Shown here in pieces: positions 31,263-42,330 of a stretch of 64,000 bases of DNA; position 1 is the first letter of the stretch, and each line of letters starts with the position of its first letter. The stretch comes from Neurospora crassa OR74A (Eukaryota > Ascomycota > Sordariomycetes > Sordariales > Sordariaceae). The DNA lies in contig NC_026501.1 of the NCBI RefSeq assembly GCF_000182925.2, forward strand, positions 6,923,917-6,987,916, written 5' to 3'. The position numbers and the translations under genes are program-made. The notes under the pieces were generated by a model. It searched no databases. It was not told the DNA's origin and saw only the letters and a list, made by a program, of their open reading frames with translations.

Positions 31263-32134
31263 GGGCAAGGATCGTAAGGGGGCGAATGGATTAACTGCAT
31301 CAAATCTTGTTGTTCATCATTCCGGCTGTGGTTGGACTGGCAAGAAAGAACCCTTTTCGGTCCAGCGGTTGCTCGGATGGTCATCCCTGTCGCAACGAGA
31401 CAAACCCAAATCCAGCGGCGGAAAGAGGTGGCACGTACTCATCTATTAATTGCTGCCAGTTGAAGTTATAGAGGTCAGGTGAAGGGGGCCAACGACACTG
31501 GAAGAGTGTGTAGGCAATGTATGCCTTTAGAACAAGCAAGGGGGAGATCTTCCCTTCCCCATTCATAAAGAATACCATGACTTCTCCTTTACCAATATTA
31601 AATCCTTGGTGCTATCTTTTCTTGGCCGGCTACAACCTGAAATAAGTTCAGAACTCCAATCCCGCATGTCGATATCGAAGGAGCGAGCCACCATAGTTCC
31701 TGTAGTTTAGCGCATCGTCACTGTCTTACAAAAGGCAGGTGCATCCCGCATCATCTTGTCTGCTACGAGCACTATTCTACGGGTAACTCTGGCACCTCTC
31801 CAGCCGTCTTGTCTTCCCCCGTCTTCTTCCACATCCCGCACCAATTTGGATTGATTGTTCAAGGGCCACCTACACTTGGCCCAGTACTACCATGTTATTG
31901 TGATTGCAGTATCATTTGACGTAAAGACAGGGCTTTGTGCAGTGTTTACTGTATTCCATTGAACGCATGCCATACGCCTATCGCTAAAACAAAACCAAAA
32001 AGAAAAACAAGAGACGACCAAAGGAACGCCTGTGCTGCTGTGGTACCTTATGCATCCCAAAAGCCAACGTTGTACCGAATAACTCCGCATTACTCATGTC
32101 TTCTCTTTCATGTGTCATGAACCTTGAAAACAGA
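31263..32134. other. Convergent spacer between HD-like and GH43 genes
   Basis: About 870 bp between two gene 3' ends. No gene, RNA or repeat stands out. Confidence 0.5.
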
Positions 32135-33121
32135 TCAATCCAGTAGCGTCACGATGCCTTCCTCCTCGACTTCGAATTCCGTCACATACATGCAACGGCC
32201 GGCATCGCAGTTGGCGTGAAACACCAAGATTCCACCGCCGAAGACACTACTTGCTCCTCCTGGACCATCAAAGCCATAGGAATTGGTGTTCGAGCCCATC
32301 AGTTCTCCGCGGCGGTGGTATGGTCCCTCGATCTTATCCGCCGTGGCGTACTTGATGTCATATTCCGGAGTGTTGTAACAATGGGAGGAGTAGAACAACA
32401 CAAATGTGCCGTTGAAGGTGCGGATGAGGTTAGGTGCCTCAATAAGCGGGCCATCAAGCTCCGGATCGCGGTCAAGGATCTCGGTGTAATGGCCGATGGG
32501 AGTGATGCCGTCGCTTTCATTGACACGCTGAAGGCGGATGGGAGTCGGCTCGCCGGGGGGGTCACCGTTGCCGCAAGGACCACCGGGGCCCTTGGCGCTA
32601 CCATCCACCTTGTACACAACGAAGAAAGAGCCATCGACAGGATCAAGGTAGCCGCTTGCATCGATAGCACCACCCTCGGAATCCGGGCAGGCAAATGGCT
32701 CATCAAGGGCTTCGTACGGGCCGGTGATGTTCTCGGCAGTGGCAATACCAATGCAGTGGTAAGGGGAGTCCGCCAAAAGACCCGAGTAATACATGACGAA
32801 AGAATCGCTGGCCTCAAAGTAGTGCACATCAGGCGCCCAAATATCGTGTTGGTCGGGGTTGACCCACTTGCCCGGGGTGGGAAGTAGGTCGTGCTCGACA
32901 TATGTCCAGGGGCCGTCATGGGGATTGGGGCTGTAAGCAGCCTGTACATTCTTGCCGTTGCTGCTGGTTGCAAAAGCGTACCACTCGTCAGTGCGAGGGT
33001 CAAGAATGATTGCTGGGTCGGGGAAGTCCCTGTTACCCAGGGTCCCAGCTGGGGAGGCCAAAGTGGTTAGGGGGGCTATGGCCAGGGCCGCAATGGCGGA
33101 AAAGAGCGTAGTGAGCTGCAT
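32135..33121 (-). CDS. Secreted glycoside hydrolase family 43 protein
   Basis: A single exon of 328 residues, starting at the ATG at 33121. It has a signal peptide (MQLTTLFSAIAALAIAPLTT). The mature part has the GH43 five-bladed beta-propeller pattern with all three catalytic acids: the base Asp35 in DFPDPAI, the pKa modulator Asp154 in AIDASGYLDP, and the acid Glu228 in GPLIEAPNLI. Blade-like motifs (EWYAFATSSN, IWAPDVHYFEASDSFVMYYS, CIGIATAENITGPY, FVLFYSSHCYN) follow the family order. The length fits a single catalytic domain without a carbohydrate-binding module. GH43 enzymes are mostly inverting arabinanases, arabinofuranosidases or xylosidases acting on plant cell wall; which of these applies here cannot be read from sequence. 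A TATA-like site lies 200 bp upstream. Confidence 0.92.
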   Translation of the reverse strand: MQLTTLFSAIAALAIAPLTTLASPAGTLGNRDFPDPAIILDPRTDEWYAFATSSNGKNVQAAYSPNPHDGPWTYVEHDLLPTPGKWVNPDQHDIWAPDVHYFEASDSFVMYYSGLLADSPYHCIGIATAENITGPYEALDEPFACPDSEGGAIDASGYLDPVDGSFFVVYKVDGSAKGPGGPCGNGDPPGEPTPIRLQRVNESDGITPIGHYTEILDRDPELDGPLIEAPNLIRTFNGTFVLFYSSHCYNTPEYDIKYATADKIEGPYHRRGELMGSNTNSYGFDGPGGASSVFGGGILVFHANCDAGRCMYVTEFEVEEEGIVTLLD

Positions 33122-33320
33122 GCTTTATGGTACGTGGTTGTTCTTTTCCTTTATAGCAGGCTCATAAAAGGGGTGCTCGGTATGTGAGTGTCCGTGCCGA
33201 AATTGGGGAAGCTGTTCAAACACAAGCTAACGGTTCTTGTTCCAGGTCGTGAGAATACTGGTATATGTGGTTATGATAGGAGTGAACAAGACTCCAAGGA
33301 TCAAGATAGTGGCCGAGGAG

Positions 33321-33328
33321 CTTATATA
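33321..33328 (-). promoter_or_regulatory. TATA-like element of the GH43 gene
   Basis: TATATAAG on the minus strand, in the context GGCCTATATAAGCTCC, 200 bp upstream of the GH43 ATG. Confidence 0.4.
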
Positions 33329-35259
33329 GGCCGTCGACCTTCCTATTGCCGGAGATTTTTGGCTGCAGTGTCGAGTCCTTTCTCACCATCAGATGCCGGG
33401 CTTGGTGAGGTTGCGCAAAGTCGCGGGACCGAAGGTCCGGAGGCTGACTCGAACCGAGCAACGCTGAAGACCAAGGTCACAACCCCTAGGGTGAACAGGC
33501 TGCTGGGGCTTGAATCAAACAGGCACCTTCGTTCAAGCAGGAGAAATTCACCGCTGTTCTCAGCGAAGGAGTACTTCACCTACGAGCAAAAACGTCAGCA
33601 ACTTCGAATCGTCTTATCATTGTTAGGGGCTGTTCTTCGGAGGAGAACGGTTGTAAGCACTAACCACTATAGCAGATCACTACCTATGGATCAAAGCGCT
33701 GATGGATTGCACAGAGTTTTAGGTTCAATAAAGCATGGGATTCTTCGTGAATCCCATGTGCCTCGGCGTTGGTTGTGGTTGTGTGTCCAACCTCGTCGAA
33801 CGTGCCAGTATGGTACAACTCGACCTTTATGCTTCGTTTCTAAGGCACACGTCAGAAAAACAGCTCCGACAGCAAACTCGAAGCACGTTTCTTTCACTCT
33901 TGCTCTGGACAGCTATCGTCATGGATTCTGGTGATCGTCAGGGTAGCACCCTTGCGCTTGTGCTCTCTCGTCGATCATCCTGATGATTGAACCCTGACAT
34001 TCAGTACGCATCGAAAACAGAATGGCACTCCACGAGATTGTTGACATAACCTCAAGGTCCTCGAGATCGTCGGATCAATCCGGTCGCCTGGAGTCTGGAC
34101 CGATCTGTATCCTTACATCACTTCTCCACAATCCAACACTTTGGGATCCCCAGTCCGTACTGATCGTCGGTTGTCCACTCCGTCACAGGGAAGATCTTTG
34201 CTGCAAAGAGTACCACGTGGACAACGTCATCAGACCCTGTGGGCGGACAATCACAGCGCCCTTGTTCTCGAACGTCCTTTTGCTCCGTCTATGACATTCT
34301 TCAGCTAGCCGTGCCAGCAACTGTTGAGGGCACCTTGGCTGTAAGCACATTTCACTGCTTCTTCACCCAGTCCATCGGGTCCTGACATCGGTCGCACAAT
34401 CTCGGCTTCGTGTATCCCGAAAGGCTGCTATGGCTTGCACTGCTTGGAGGGTTGTTACCCTGCGTGATACCAAGACATGTCTCATTCTACCGGGGAGATC
34501 GATTTTCAGGGTCACGCCGTTCTATGGACTAGACTCACAATGATCACCTTTGGGTTTGACACTCCCATGCAGCTGACCCTGAGTGTCTTGGAGTTCTAGA
34601 ACCGGCTCTCGAATACAGGGTTATCGGAGTAACCGGACACAGTCTGGACAAAAGTGTTTCACCGCATAAGTGAGTCGAGACGATCAGTTTGACGTTGAAA
34701 TAAAGTGGACTGAAAATCGAATGAATACCGATTCGACAAGACGGAAGGCTCGCATTTGGCGCTATCATGAGTTCATGACACTGGCTATACCGAATGATGA
34801 TCCCAATAAGGCTGCTGGCCTTTCTCATCGTCAAACGTTTACATACAAACCCCAACCCAAAATCGCTATCCGGAGCAGAACCCGAAAGTTGTGCAGAGCT
34901 CGGTCCATTCGATGACGTCCAATCGGAGCAAAAGACGGGTTGAAGCGCGCCGGGGCTCAAGTTCAAGCTAGACCGGAGGTTCATCCCTTCACCTAACCCA
35001 TGCCCAGATAACTTCTAACTCCAGAGCCTCTACATTCCCTTGTATGATGCAGTAAAAATGATCCACTTCGCGGGCCTGAAAGAGCAACGGAGCAAGTGGG
35101 AGATGCGACCGACTCCCGAATCCAACGAGCTGCCTTTGCCATATATTGAGCTTTTATACTCAATGTGACCTCAGTTTTGCGTAAGTAGGTAAGAAAGAAT
35201 TCCATTCCCGTCGTCAATCACCTTAAGCTTGCTCCTACTTCCTCATTCTACCCATCAAA
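33329..35259. other. Gene desert upstream of GH43
   Basis: About 1.9 kb. A 248-codon plus-strand frame at 33188-33934 starts at a non-ATG codon and has no domain I recognise. The other frames are short. No repeats or RNA genes are evident. Confidence 0.45.
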
Positions 35260-35406
<147 letters not shown>

Positions 35407-35916
35407 CGCCGCCAAAATATCTTCAGCCTTCCAATTTAAGCAATTATATGTAGAGGTATGATCTTTGCCTTCACAGCATCTCCCTTCCTGACACTATCAG
35501 CTTCCATAGGATGCAAAGCACACAGGGGCTTAAAACGTAAGTTGAGACCATGAACAGGCATTCTGGGCCAACCCGTTCGTGTACTTTCATACCCTACTCA
35601 GGATGGCACGGATAGTTGCCAAAGGAGCTTTTTGGTGTGCTAAGTACCTGCAGCCTAGGGAGAAATCATGGACACGGATACCCCTGGTAACTAATGCCGT
35701 GCGGATCTGCTTTCCGGAGACATCACTTTGTCGGTTCAAGGATACTCCCTTGACAACAACAACGTCAGGGGGGTTGTTACAGTAGTCAAACTCGCCTATC
35801 TGACGTATACAGCAAGGAGTGGCTGATGATTGTCACACAATTATCAAAGTAAGATATGAACTTACAAGGCAGGCATAGTTGGAGGTAGTAGTGTATGATG
35901 ATTAGGTAGGTAGGTA
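35407..35916. other. Gene-free spacer next to the CAA tract
   Basis: About 510 bp without a gene. It ends in a TAGGTAGGTAGGTACCTACC palindromic stretch where the inverted-repeat element begins. Confidence 0.5.
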
Positions 35917-36507
35917 CCTACCATAGCGGGAAAACCGGGCGGTCGTCTAGGCTAGATAACATTGTCTAGGCTAGACACTCAATCTAGGCTTATTGAACGG
36001 ATTTCCTGATTGGTCAGATCTTTTGGGAGGATTGTTCTTTCCCCAAGTCTGACTTCTTCCTTCCCAAAGTTCCGAATAATTATATTAATAATAATAACGA
36101 ACCCTTTTATTATTCAATTGAGCCAGTAGCTCAATGGTTCTTGTGTTTGCTATCTTTCTTATAGCTACCAGTTCAATCCCGCTGGTGGTCGCCTTTTTTC
36201 GTCGCGCGAAAAGTTTCGCGTTTGGGAATACCTTCATTCAGACTTCGAAGTCGAAGTCACCTACCTAATTACCTCTAGGGAAACTACTATAGCAGTAATA
36301 GCGGTTGTTGTAGTAGTTCCTCACTTTTGCCCCCTATAAGCCGATTTCAACCAATTAGAGGCTCCTATTTTTCGTCTAGGCTAGACTTCTTCATCTAGGC
36401 TAGACTTCTTCATCTAGCCTAGTTCACCAGACAAGTTTAGTTTTCCACTCTAGGCTAGACACCCCCTTCTAGCCTAGAAACCCTCCCTATATTCCCGCTG
36501 TGGTAGG
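35917..36507. mobile_element. 591-bp non-autonomous element with terminal inverted repeats and TCTAGGCTAGA palindromes
   Basis: The left end reads CCTACCATAGCGGGAAAA and the right end, on the other strand, CCTACCACAGCGGGAATA, an inverted repeat with two mismatches in 18. Inside, eight copies of an 11-bp near-palindrome (TCTAGGCTAGA or its complement) lie in two clusters: 35946, 35965 and 35983 (partial) on the left; 36375, 36394, 36413, 36449 and 36468 on the right. Two right-hand copies form a perfect 19-bp tandem repeat with CTTCTTCA spacers. The centre holds an AT-rich block (TTATATTAATAATAATAA) and a tRNA-like Pol III unit. There is no transposase frame. Ends, size and palindromes fit a MITE or foldback element, but a clear target duplication is not visible, so the family is open. 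Confidence 0.55.
36120..36199 (+). ncRNA. tRNA-like relic or SINE-type Pol III head
   Basis: The stretch has an A-box match (TAGCTCAATGGT, 36127), a perfect anticodon-type hairpin GCTAT-CTTTCTT-ATAGC (36149-36165) whose loop would present TTC, a B-box match (AGTTCAATCCC, 36170-36180) and a T6 terminator (36194-36199). The spacing of the boxes is that of a tRNA gene. The acceptor, D and T stems pair poorly, so it is not a working tRNA. It could be a tRNA-Glu-like pseudogene or the head of a SINE. Confidence 0.4.
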
Positions 36508-38021
36508 CAAGGCTGTAAACTGATCTCTGGTTCCCTTGATCGCAAAGTTGGAGATAAGCAAAGGATAGGAAAAAGTAAAAATGAATGGTTCTTGCAAATT
36601 ACTGGAATATCCAATTATTATCCTGGTTCATTCTACAACTTTTACCTGTTCACTGTATTCATGAAACGGGAACAATAGCAAGGTTCTCTTGGGATCGGAT
36701 GGAAGGATCATAAATCTCTGAAACGACGTGGAAGAGATGAGTGGTGCATGGAAGTTGTTGGGAAGCCTACGCTACACTACATGTAGGTGAAGCCTATAGT
36801 CAAGAGGGAATACCGCGATCCCGCGCACAAATCAGATTAGACTCACGACTTGGAGTGAGACTGGATTCTGGAATTCCTCCTATGCTCTGGTCACCTCACA
36901 ATACCCACCCTAGAGGTACCAAAATAATGGTCTCCGACGATCAAAGTCTGGCTATCTACAGTCGCTGCGAATAGTCTACATCTGTAGAGGTACATTGGTT
37001 GCTGCCAGGCAAGGACTTTCATCATTCCTTTAATCTTTCTAACAACTTGTGGCTGGGGGAAAGATAACCGCTCTTATTTTCCATCGAACGCCGCGACGAT
37101 ATCCGCACAGTAAGTTCCTTCTTCTATAGGTAGAGTAGAGGTATGTACCTGCATAACCGGGAACCGCTATGGCTTACGTTTTCTTCCTGTGCATCCAACC
37201 GTCGAGTGGCAAGCTCTCCTCAGGGGCGAGCGATGCTTGAACGGAGGGCCAACTCAGCTTGAACGAAGATTGGGGGTTAGAGGTAGGTACCTAGGTAAGT
37301 AGGTAGTACCTCATGTTCTGTCTACACTGGCTACACCTGTTCTGTATGCTGGAATCAAGTCATCAACTTATGTGAGGATGGACATGTCTTATTCAAGAAC
37401 AATATCCGAGTTCCGTACCCACCCTGATAACCCCTTCACTCCAGAAAAAAATCTGGAAGCCCTGAAGCGTAATGACCAAGGCCGGCAATATCCCCCACAA
37501 GGTGTACGTAACCCCGGCTGACCATAGTGTATGACCTTCCCCCATCTTTCATGGAATATACTGTTTGTAAATAACCGTCTGGTCTTTCGGCACCCACTGC
37601 CAGTCGTAGACAGCTGAAATCAGACACAGGACGACCTCTGTACCTGCACGATTACTCAACAGTAGACGTATTGTACCCCGCGTTCGCCTATTCTGCCTCG
37701 TGCGTTTGAATTTATGACCTGACTTCAGACGACTTCCACATCTACCTACTCAGCAGTACCCCGCGCTACCTTTCCTGCCTTCTCCTTCTTCTGCTTTTTC
37801 AAATCTTGCAACAGCTTACAATAACTTGCGATCTTCAACTTCAATCAGTCAGGAAGCTACGACAGCAAGATCACTGTTGTACAGGTATCTCTACCTCTAT
37901 CTTCTCTTTCTTGCACACACACTCTGCAAGAGTCTCCATCCTCCTTGCACTTACCTCAACCTCATTCTCGTCGCCCTCACTTTGCAAGAGCTCCCCTTCT
38001 TGCACTTACCTCAACTTCAAG
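36508..38021. other. Gene-free spacer upstream of the coiled-coil gene
   Basis: About 1.5 kb. It carries TACCTAGGTA and TAGAGGTA repeat copies (near 36911, 36988, 37137 and 37280). The last 100 bp form a CT-rich leader with a duplicated segment: TTGCACTTACCTCAAC occurs at 37945-37960 and again at 38000-38015, 55 bp apart, each preceded by a TGCAAGAG copy. Confidence 0.5.
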
Positions 38022-38960
38022 ATGTCTGGCAACCAAGACGACACCACCACCGCGCCTGTGTACTGCTCGCACCACAGCCACCTGTTCGCGGAAATCACCA
38101 AGAAGCACCCCAACCTCACCACAGAAGAGCTCGAGAAAGAGTTCAAAACCAAAGTTGAGGGCCCGTATGCCACCAAGCTCTTTGAGGAGTACGGCGCCTT
38201 CAACCATATCTCGCGCGACCAAGTCGACGCGTTCAAGGCGTTTGTTGCTGATGAGTTGATGTGGACCCGTTACAGTACGTACCTCTAATTCTCAGTCTGA
38301 AGTTGATATGAAAGACCAGAGGCTTTTCTCGAGTACCGTACTAACATAATCCTCTAAGTCTACGACAAGCCTGAGATTGGCCTCACCCTGCAACAGGGCA
38401 CAAAACTCGTCACCAAGTTCAGGGCCAGGATCGCTGAGCTCAAGGAGGAGCATGCCGCGGAGAAGAAGAAGCTCCAGAGCGAGCATCGAGCCGTCTATGA
38501 AGCCTTCTACAAGGGCGCCTGCGCGGACTATAGCAGCCAGATCAAAGAGCTGTCGGCCGAGAACGAGCGTCTCAAGGAGGAGAACGCGGAGGTCAAGCGC
38601 CTCAAGCAGGACTTGCTTGATGAGCGGGAGGAGCAGTTTGACAAATTCGAGGTACTTTTGGGGGCGAAGATGGACCTTGAGAAGGACGTGAAGAGGAAGG
38701 AGGATAGGATCAAGGATCTTGAAGATGAGGTCGCCCAGCTGAAGAAGCACAAGGGCCTCGCCGAGTACGTGGAGAGTGCGCAAGCGTCGAAGAGCTCTTC
38801 TCACAACACGAGTATTCAGGCTGCTGAAATAGAGAAAGCGCTCGAGGACTGGAGTATATCGCTGAGCTCAAGAACGGAAACAAAAGGTTGGATGAGGATA
38901 TCAAGATCTCGACGACGAAATTGGTGGGACGGTCTACCTAGGCGAGGCTCAAGAGGGTAA
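38022..38960 (+). CDS. Coiled-coil protein, two exons; C-terminus probably shifted
   Basis: Exons 38022-38274 and 38359-38960 with an 84-bp intron (GTACGT donor, CTAAC near the 3' end, CTAAG acceptor) give about 284 residues. The start MSGNQDDTTT follows a typical CT-rich leader. Residues 1-85 are a small helical region; from about residue 105 to 235 runs a strong heptad pattern rich in Glu, Lys and Leu (for example ELSAENERLKEENAEVKRLK and LEDEVAQLKKHKGLAEYVES). Near 38848 the coiled coil leaves the frame: the called frame turns into WSISLSSRTETKGW and Arg/Trp-rich residues, while the +1 frame continues in the same style (LEYIAELKNGNKRLDEDIKI) to a stop at about 38940. One base lost or gained there, or a polymorphism, would explain it. 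The family and role are unknown; coiled coils of this type serve in dimerisation or scaffolds. Confidence 0.65.
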
Positions 38961-39425
38961 CATAGGAACTACTGGAAATTTGAAAGGACTATGAGTTGCG
39001 GAGATACAGTTCAATAACGTTTTGATGCTTTGTTTTAGCCAGGAGTTTGGTTCCCAATTCAAAGTGAGATCGGTTTCGCATTGCTGAGTGTTTGACGATG
39101 GGAATGGGATAGAGAGTACTCGAGCAAAGCAAAGTAAAGCAAGAGAAGATGAGCATTTGGGTTGCTGCCACAAGGTAGAGGGAGAACAACAGAAAGAAAC
39201 AACATTAACAAACAGTAAAGAGCCTTGCCAACCTACCTATGATCAGAATTCCTATACAGAAAAGCTCAGATCTCCCGAGTTAACTTTCCCAGGTGTTTCT
39301 CACCTTGGACATCAAACATACGAATTTGGTTCCAGAACCAAAGCCCTCATGTCCTGGACAATATGCATTAGCCGGTATTGAATATACCAATAGCCACATA
39401 GAGACAAACTAGGAAATTGACGAAC
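38961..39425. other. Spacer between coiled-coil gene and minus-strand frame
   Basis: About 460 bp without a supported gene. Confidence 0.45.
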
Positions 39426-39926
39426 TCAAAGCAAAGCTGCAGGACTGCCTCGGCAGAAGATGGCACACCTCCAGACAAAGGTAGCTACATGTACACACAC
39501 CTGCACAACACCAGCTACACGGACTTGGCCGCGCAACAGAGACGTATCCAATGGTTTCTGGTCGTTATCACGGCGTTGCCTATCGACTAAGCTGAGTCTT
39601 GATGTAGCGAACAGATCCGGTCTTGGTCCGGGTTCCAGCGGTGCGCCCCTGAAGGAAAACGGTGCGGGGGACATGGAGGACTTCGCGGTGTCAGACGAGG
39701 CCGGGGAAGCCTCGAAGTCAGAGGATTGCTGGGGTGTTCTGACTTTGGGCGTCTCCAGGATGGTCTTCTTGCGGATCTGACTTAGAGTCTGTTTCTGAGG
39801 TGGTTCGCTTGCATGGGGGATCGGCTTTTCAGGGATAGCTGGGCTACCAAAAGCTGGCTTGAAGGTGATCGCGGTGGCAAGGAGTTCCTCAAGGTCTAAA
39901 ACGATGCAGGATTGCGAAACAGACAT
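39426..39926 (-). CDS. Possible small hypothetical protein (166 residues)
   Basis: An ATG-started frame (MSVSQSCIVLDLEELLATAI) with a Ser/Pro-rich middle and a Cys/Val-rich end (VVQVCVHVATFVWRC). I recognise no domain, signal peptide or intron. On the other strand the downstream flank reads EIDELKAKLQDC-like heptads, which could instead be a remnant of the coiled-coil gene family. It may be a chance frame. Confidence 0.25.
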   Translation of the reverse strand: MSVSQSCIVLDLEELLATAITFKPAFGSPAIPEKPIPHASEPPQKQTLSQIRKKTILETPKVRTPQQSSDFEASPASSDTAKSSMSPAPFSFRGAPLEPGPRPDLFATSRLSLVDRQRRDNDQKPLDTSLLRGQVRVAGVVQVCVHVATFVWRCAIFCRGSPAALL

Positions 39927-40419
39927 TTGAGCAGAAAGGACAGATCACGCAAAGTTGTAACCTAGAGGTAATGAGAAAGGTCTGATTGACCTACAAACCA
40001 CAATCATGCTTTCCAATTTGTGACTTCCCCGGTTGCTTTTCCTTGACAAATTTGTCACCTCGGCGGAGGTGCACCCGAGACTCAGCCACACATGGAGAGC
40101 GCACCAATATCTCGCTTTTCAGTTGTGGAAGCTGCCACCATTCTTCAACTCTAGAACCTTATCCATGATATCATGCCATCGCGGATCAGCAAACATCTCG
40201 TGTTTGAGTCTCCTCCTGCAGCACAGCTTGGCAAATTCAGCTTACTCGCCAGCTCGCTTTTGACCCACGCATCGCAGTGATCTCCGTATCACCCGCGAAC
40301 GTTGTGGATGTCGTCGAGAGAAAAGCTCCGATTGGCCGAGATGAAGGTGCAGGCGATTCAGTGCGAAAAAGATGTTTTGCACCGGCCAAGATGCAGGTCC
40401 GATTGCCTTTAACGTTTTC
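39927..40419. other. Gene-free spacer
   Basis: About 490 bp with one CTAGAGGTAATG repeat copy at about 39964. No gene is seen. Confidence 0.45.
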
Positions 40420-42330
40420 ATCTCAATCAAGCGGTGTATGTGGTGAATGATAAGCTACAGGTAGGCAGAGCTGGATGTCTTTAGTAGAGGTATGAAGACG
40501 CCACGGCAATTGCCGATGAACATTTGGCGACGCCACTTGGGTCCCAATCTCGTTTCTGTACCATCGTCCTCTTGATGTTTCTTCTGGATTCAGACCAGGT
40601 GAGAGATGTCCGGAATGTGTGCTCCTCGGGGTTTTGGATGACTCCATTGCTTTGCTAACAACATGAACGTAAAGCTTATCACTCTTGACAGAAACAATGG
40701 TGCCGGTGCCAGTTTGAGGCCAATCCTCTTGATCGACTCCGACGTAGGGCAACATGCTTATATACCCGGTCATGAGACTCGGCCATCGAACAAGGAGCTT
40801 TCCGGGCCGGCCTTTGATCGTGGTATCATGACCATTGTGTTCAACCAGGCGAATCCGGTACTCTCCGAGTAGCCGGCCGACGGATCCTGCCTCATCTTGC
40901 TCGCCCCAGCGAAAGAGCGCAGAAACCCCGAACTCCGTCATGCCCCGGATCTGAGATGCGGTAGCTTCCGGGTGGAGGACGGCCTTCAGCTTCCCTAGGG
41001 CAACCGAGTCGATCGGCCCTCCACCCACGCCAAAGTAGCGGGGAGTGTCCAAGCTTGCTCGGAGGCCAGGTTCATCAAGGTTAGTGAGAAGCTTCATGAT
41101 CGATGGCGTAAGATATGTTTCAAATACCCGATAGGTGTCGACGTAGATTTGGACATGATGTACACGGGACGGCTATATCGTAGTGTACAGCGGCAAGGAG
41201 GTTCCACACGATGCGAAACATATTGTAGTGTAGAGCGGGAGACATGTTAGCCGGACTACGGATTCGCTGTAGGGCTGATCCCCCGGACGAACCGCCATGT
41301 GTTGAGCTACGAGGGCTAGTGCGAACGGCGACTGGTCTGGGGGTGCCGGTAGAGCTAAGCGCGGAATAGTAGGTAGCAAGCAGTTTTTTGCTTCATGGCC
41401 AATTTGCTGTTCAGTATAATCCAGTCGCAGTGAAATCATGGCGAAGGAAATCAGGGAGTGGCCTGCCTGGGTCATCATGGGCTACGATGGTTCCGAATTG
41501 CTGTTCCACCCAACTCAGGCTGCGGAGGATTTGCTGAAGAACCTGGTGGTCGACAGCTTCCACAATAAAATACATTGTAGGGCGGGATGCTGTTTTTCGC
41601 GCATACCTCGTGCACGATAGCCGTCTTGGTCTGGGTTGTGATCATGAATCTGGGGGCTGAAAAATAAGCAACATGGTTTATAACTTGGAACTAGTGGGCC
41701 GAGTTAGAGCCGCAACAGATGCCACCTGCGCCGATGATGGTAAGGAACAGGGCAGCGTAGAGATACTTTGATGAGTTGTTGGTGAGTCAAAATCTGACTG
41801 CAAAAAAAACTCCAATTATCAAAGCGGTAAGTAGTGTAGTGTACACTACGCAGCATGGAGTCCGCAGTCCGGAGGAAAGGAGGAGCAAAGCTGGGGAAGG
41901 ACAGCCGTTCTTGGTCGGGACAGGGACCCGGACAATGGGGCCAACGTGGGTGGGTCTATGTTCTGCTTAGATATGTAGATCCCGGATGAGAAGGGAACAA
42001 AAGGGGGGACATCGGCGACCATTGCTGCAATCTTCGTTGGCTGGGATGCGGAGCAGAGTGGAGGACAGAAAGAACAACGCACAAGAGGAGGTCCGAATAC
42101 TATACTCGGATGGTTTCCGGGATGCGATAACACAGCATGGCCCTTTTTGAGTCCGGCCGCACGCAACCCTGCGACCAGTCCGAACACCAATGCTATCTCT
42201 TGACTGGCAGATAACGAGAGGATAGGGTGGGTCATGGGCATCCACGAAGAGCGGCTTCTCCTGGTCATGGAGATACTGCCTGTCGAGTGCGATGCTGACG
42301 AGATCCGAATGATAAAAATCCTCTCGCCTG
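40420..42330 (-). pseudogene. Decayed acyl-CoA ligase / 4-coumarate-CoA-ligase-like gene
   Basis: Minus-strand pieces of an adenylate-forming enzyme appear in the right order but in different frames. At about 42310-42220: DLVSIALDRQYLHDQEKPLF and VDAHDP. At about 42220-42090, another frame: EIALVFGLVAGLRAAGLKKG followed by HAVLSHPGNHPS. At about 41170-40600: YVDTYRVFETYLTPSIMKLL, RYFGVGGGPIDSVALGKLKA, SQIRGMTEFGVSALF (the A5 G-M-T-E motif), GSVGRLLGEYRI, GRPGKLLVRWPSLMTGYI and YVGVDQEDWPQTGTGTIVSV. The A7 motif (normally Y-x-T-G-D) reads QTGTG, and the final part with the catalytic Lys is not recognisable. The P-loop-like A3 motif is not found in the 41200-42050 stretch. At least two frame changes separate the pieces. 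An active relative would activate an aromatic or fatty acid as its AMP ester and CoA thioester. Confidence 0.75.

Noticed and set aside
33188-33934. 248-codon frame beside the GH43 promoter
   Set aside because: It begins at GTG, overlaps the TATA-like region of GH43 on the other strand and has no recognisable domain.
36120-36199. Functional tRNA-Glu
   Set aside because: Only the anticodon hairpin and the A and B boxes fit; acceptor and T stems do not pair.
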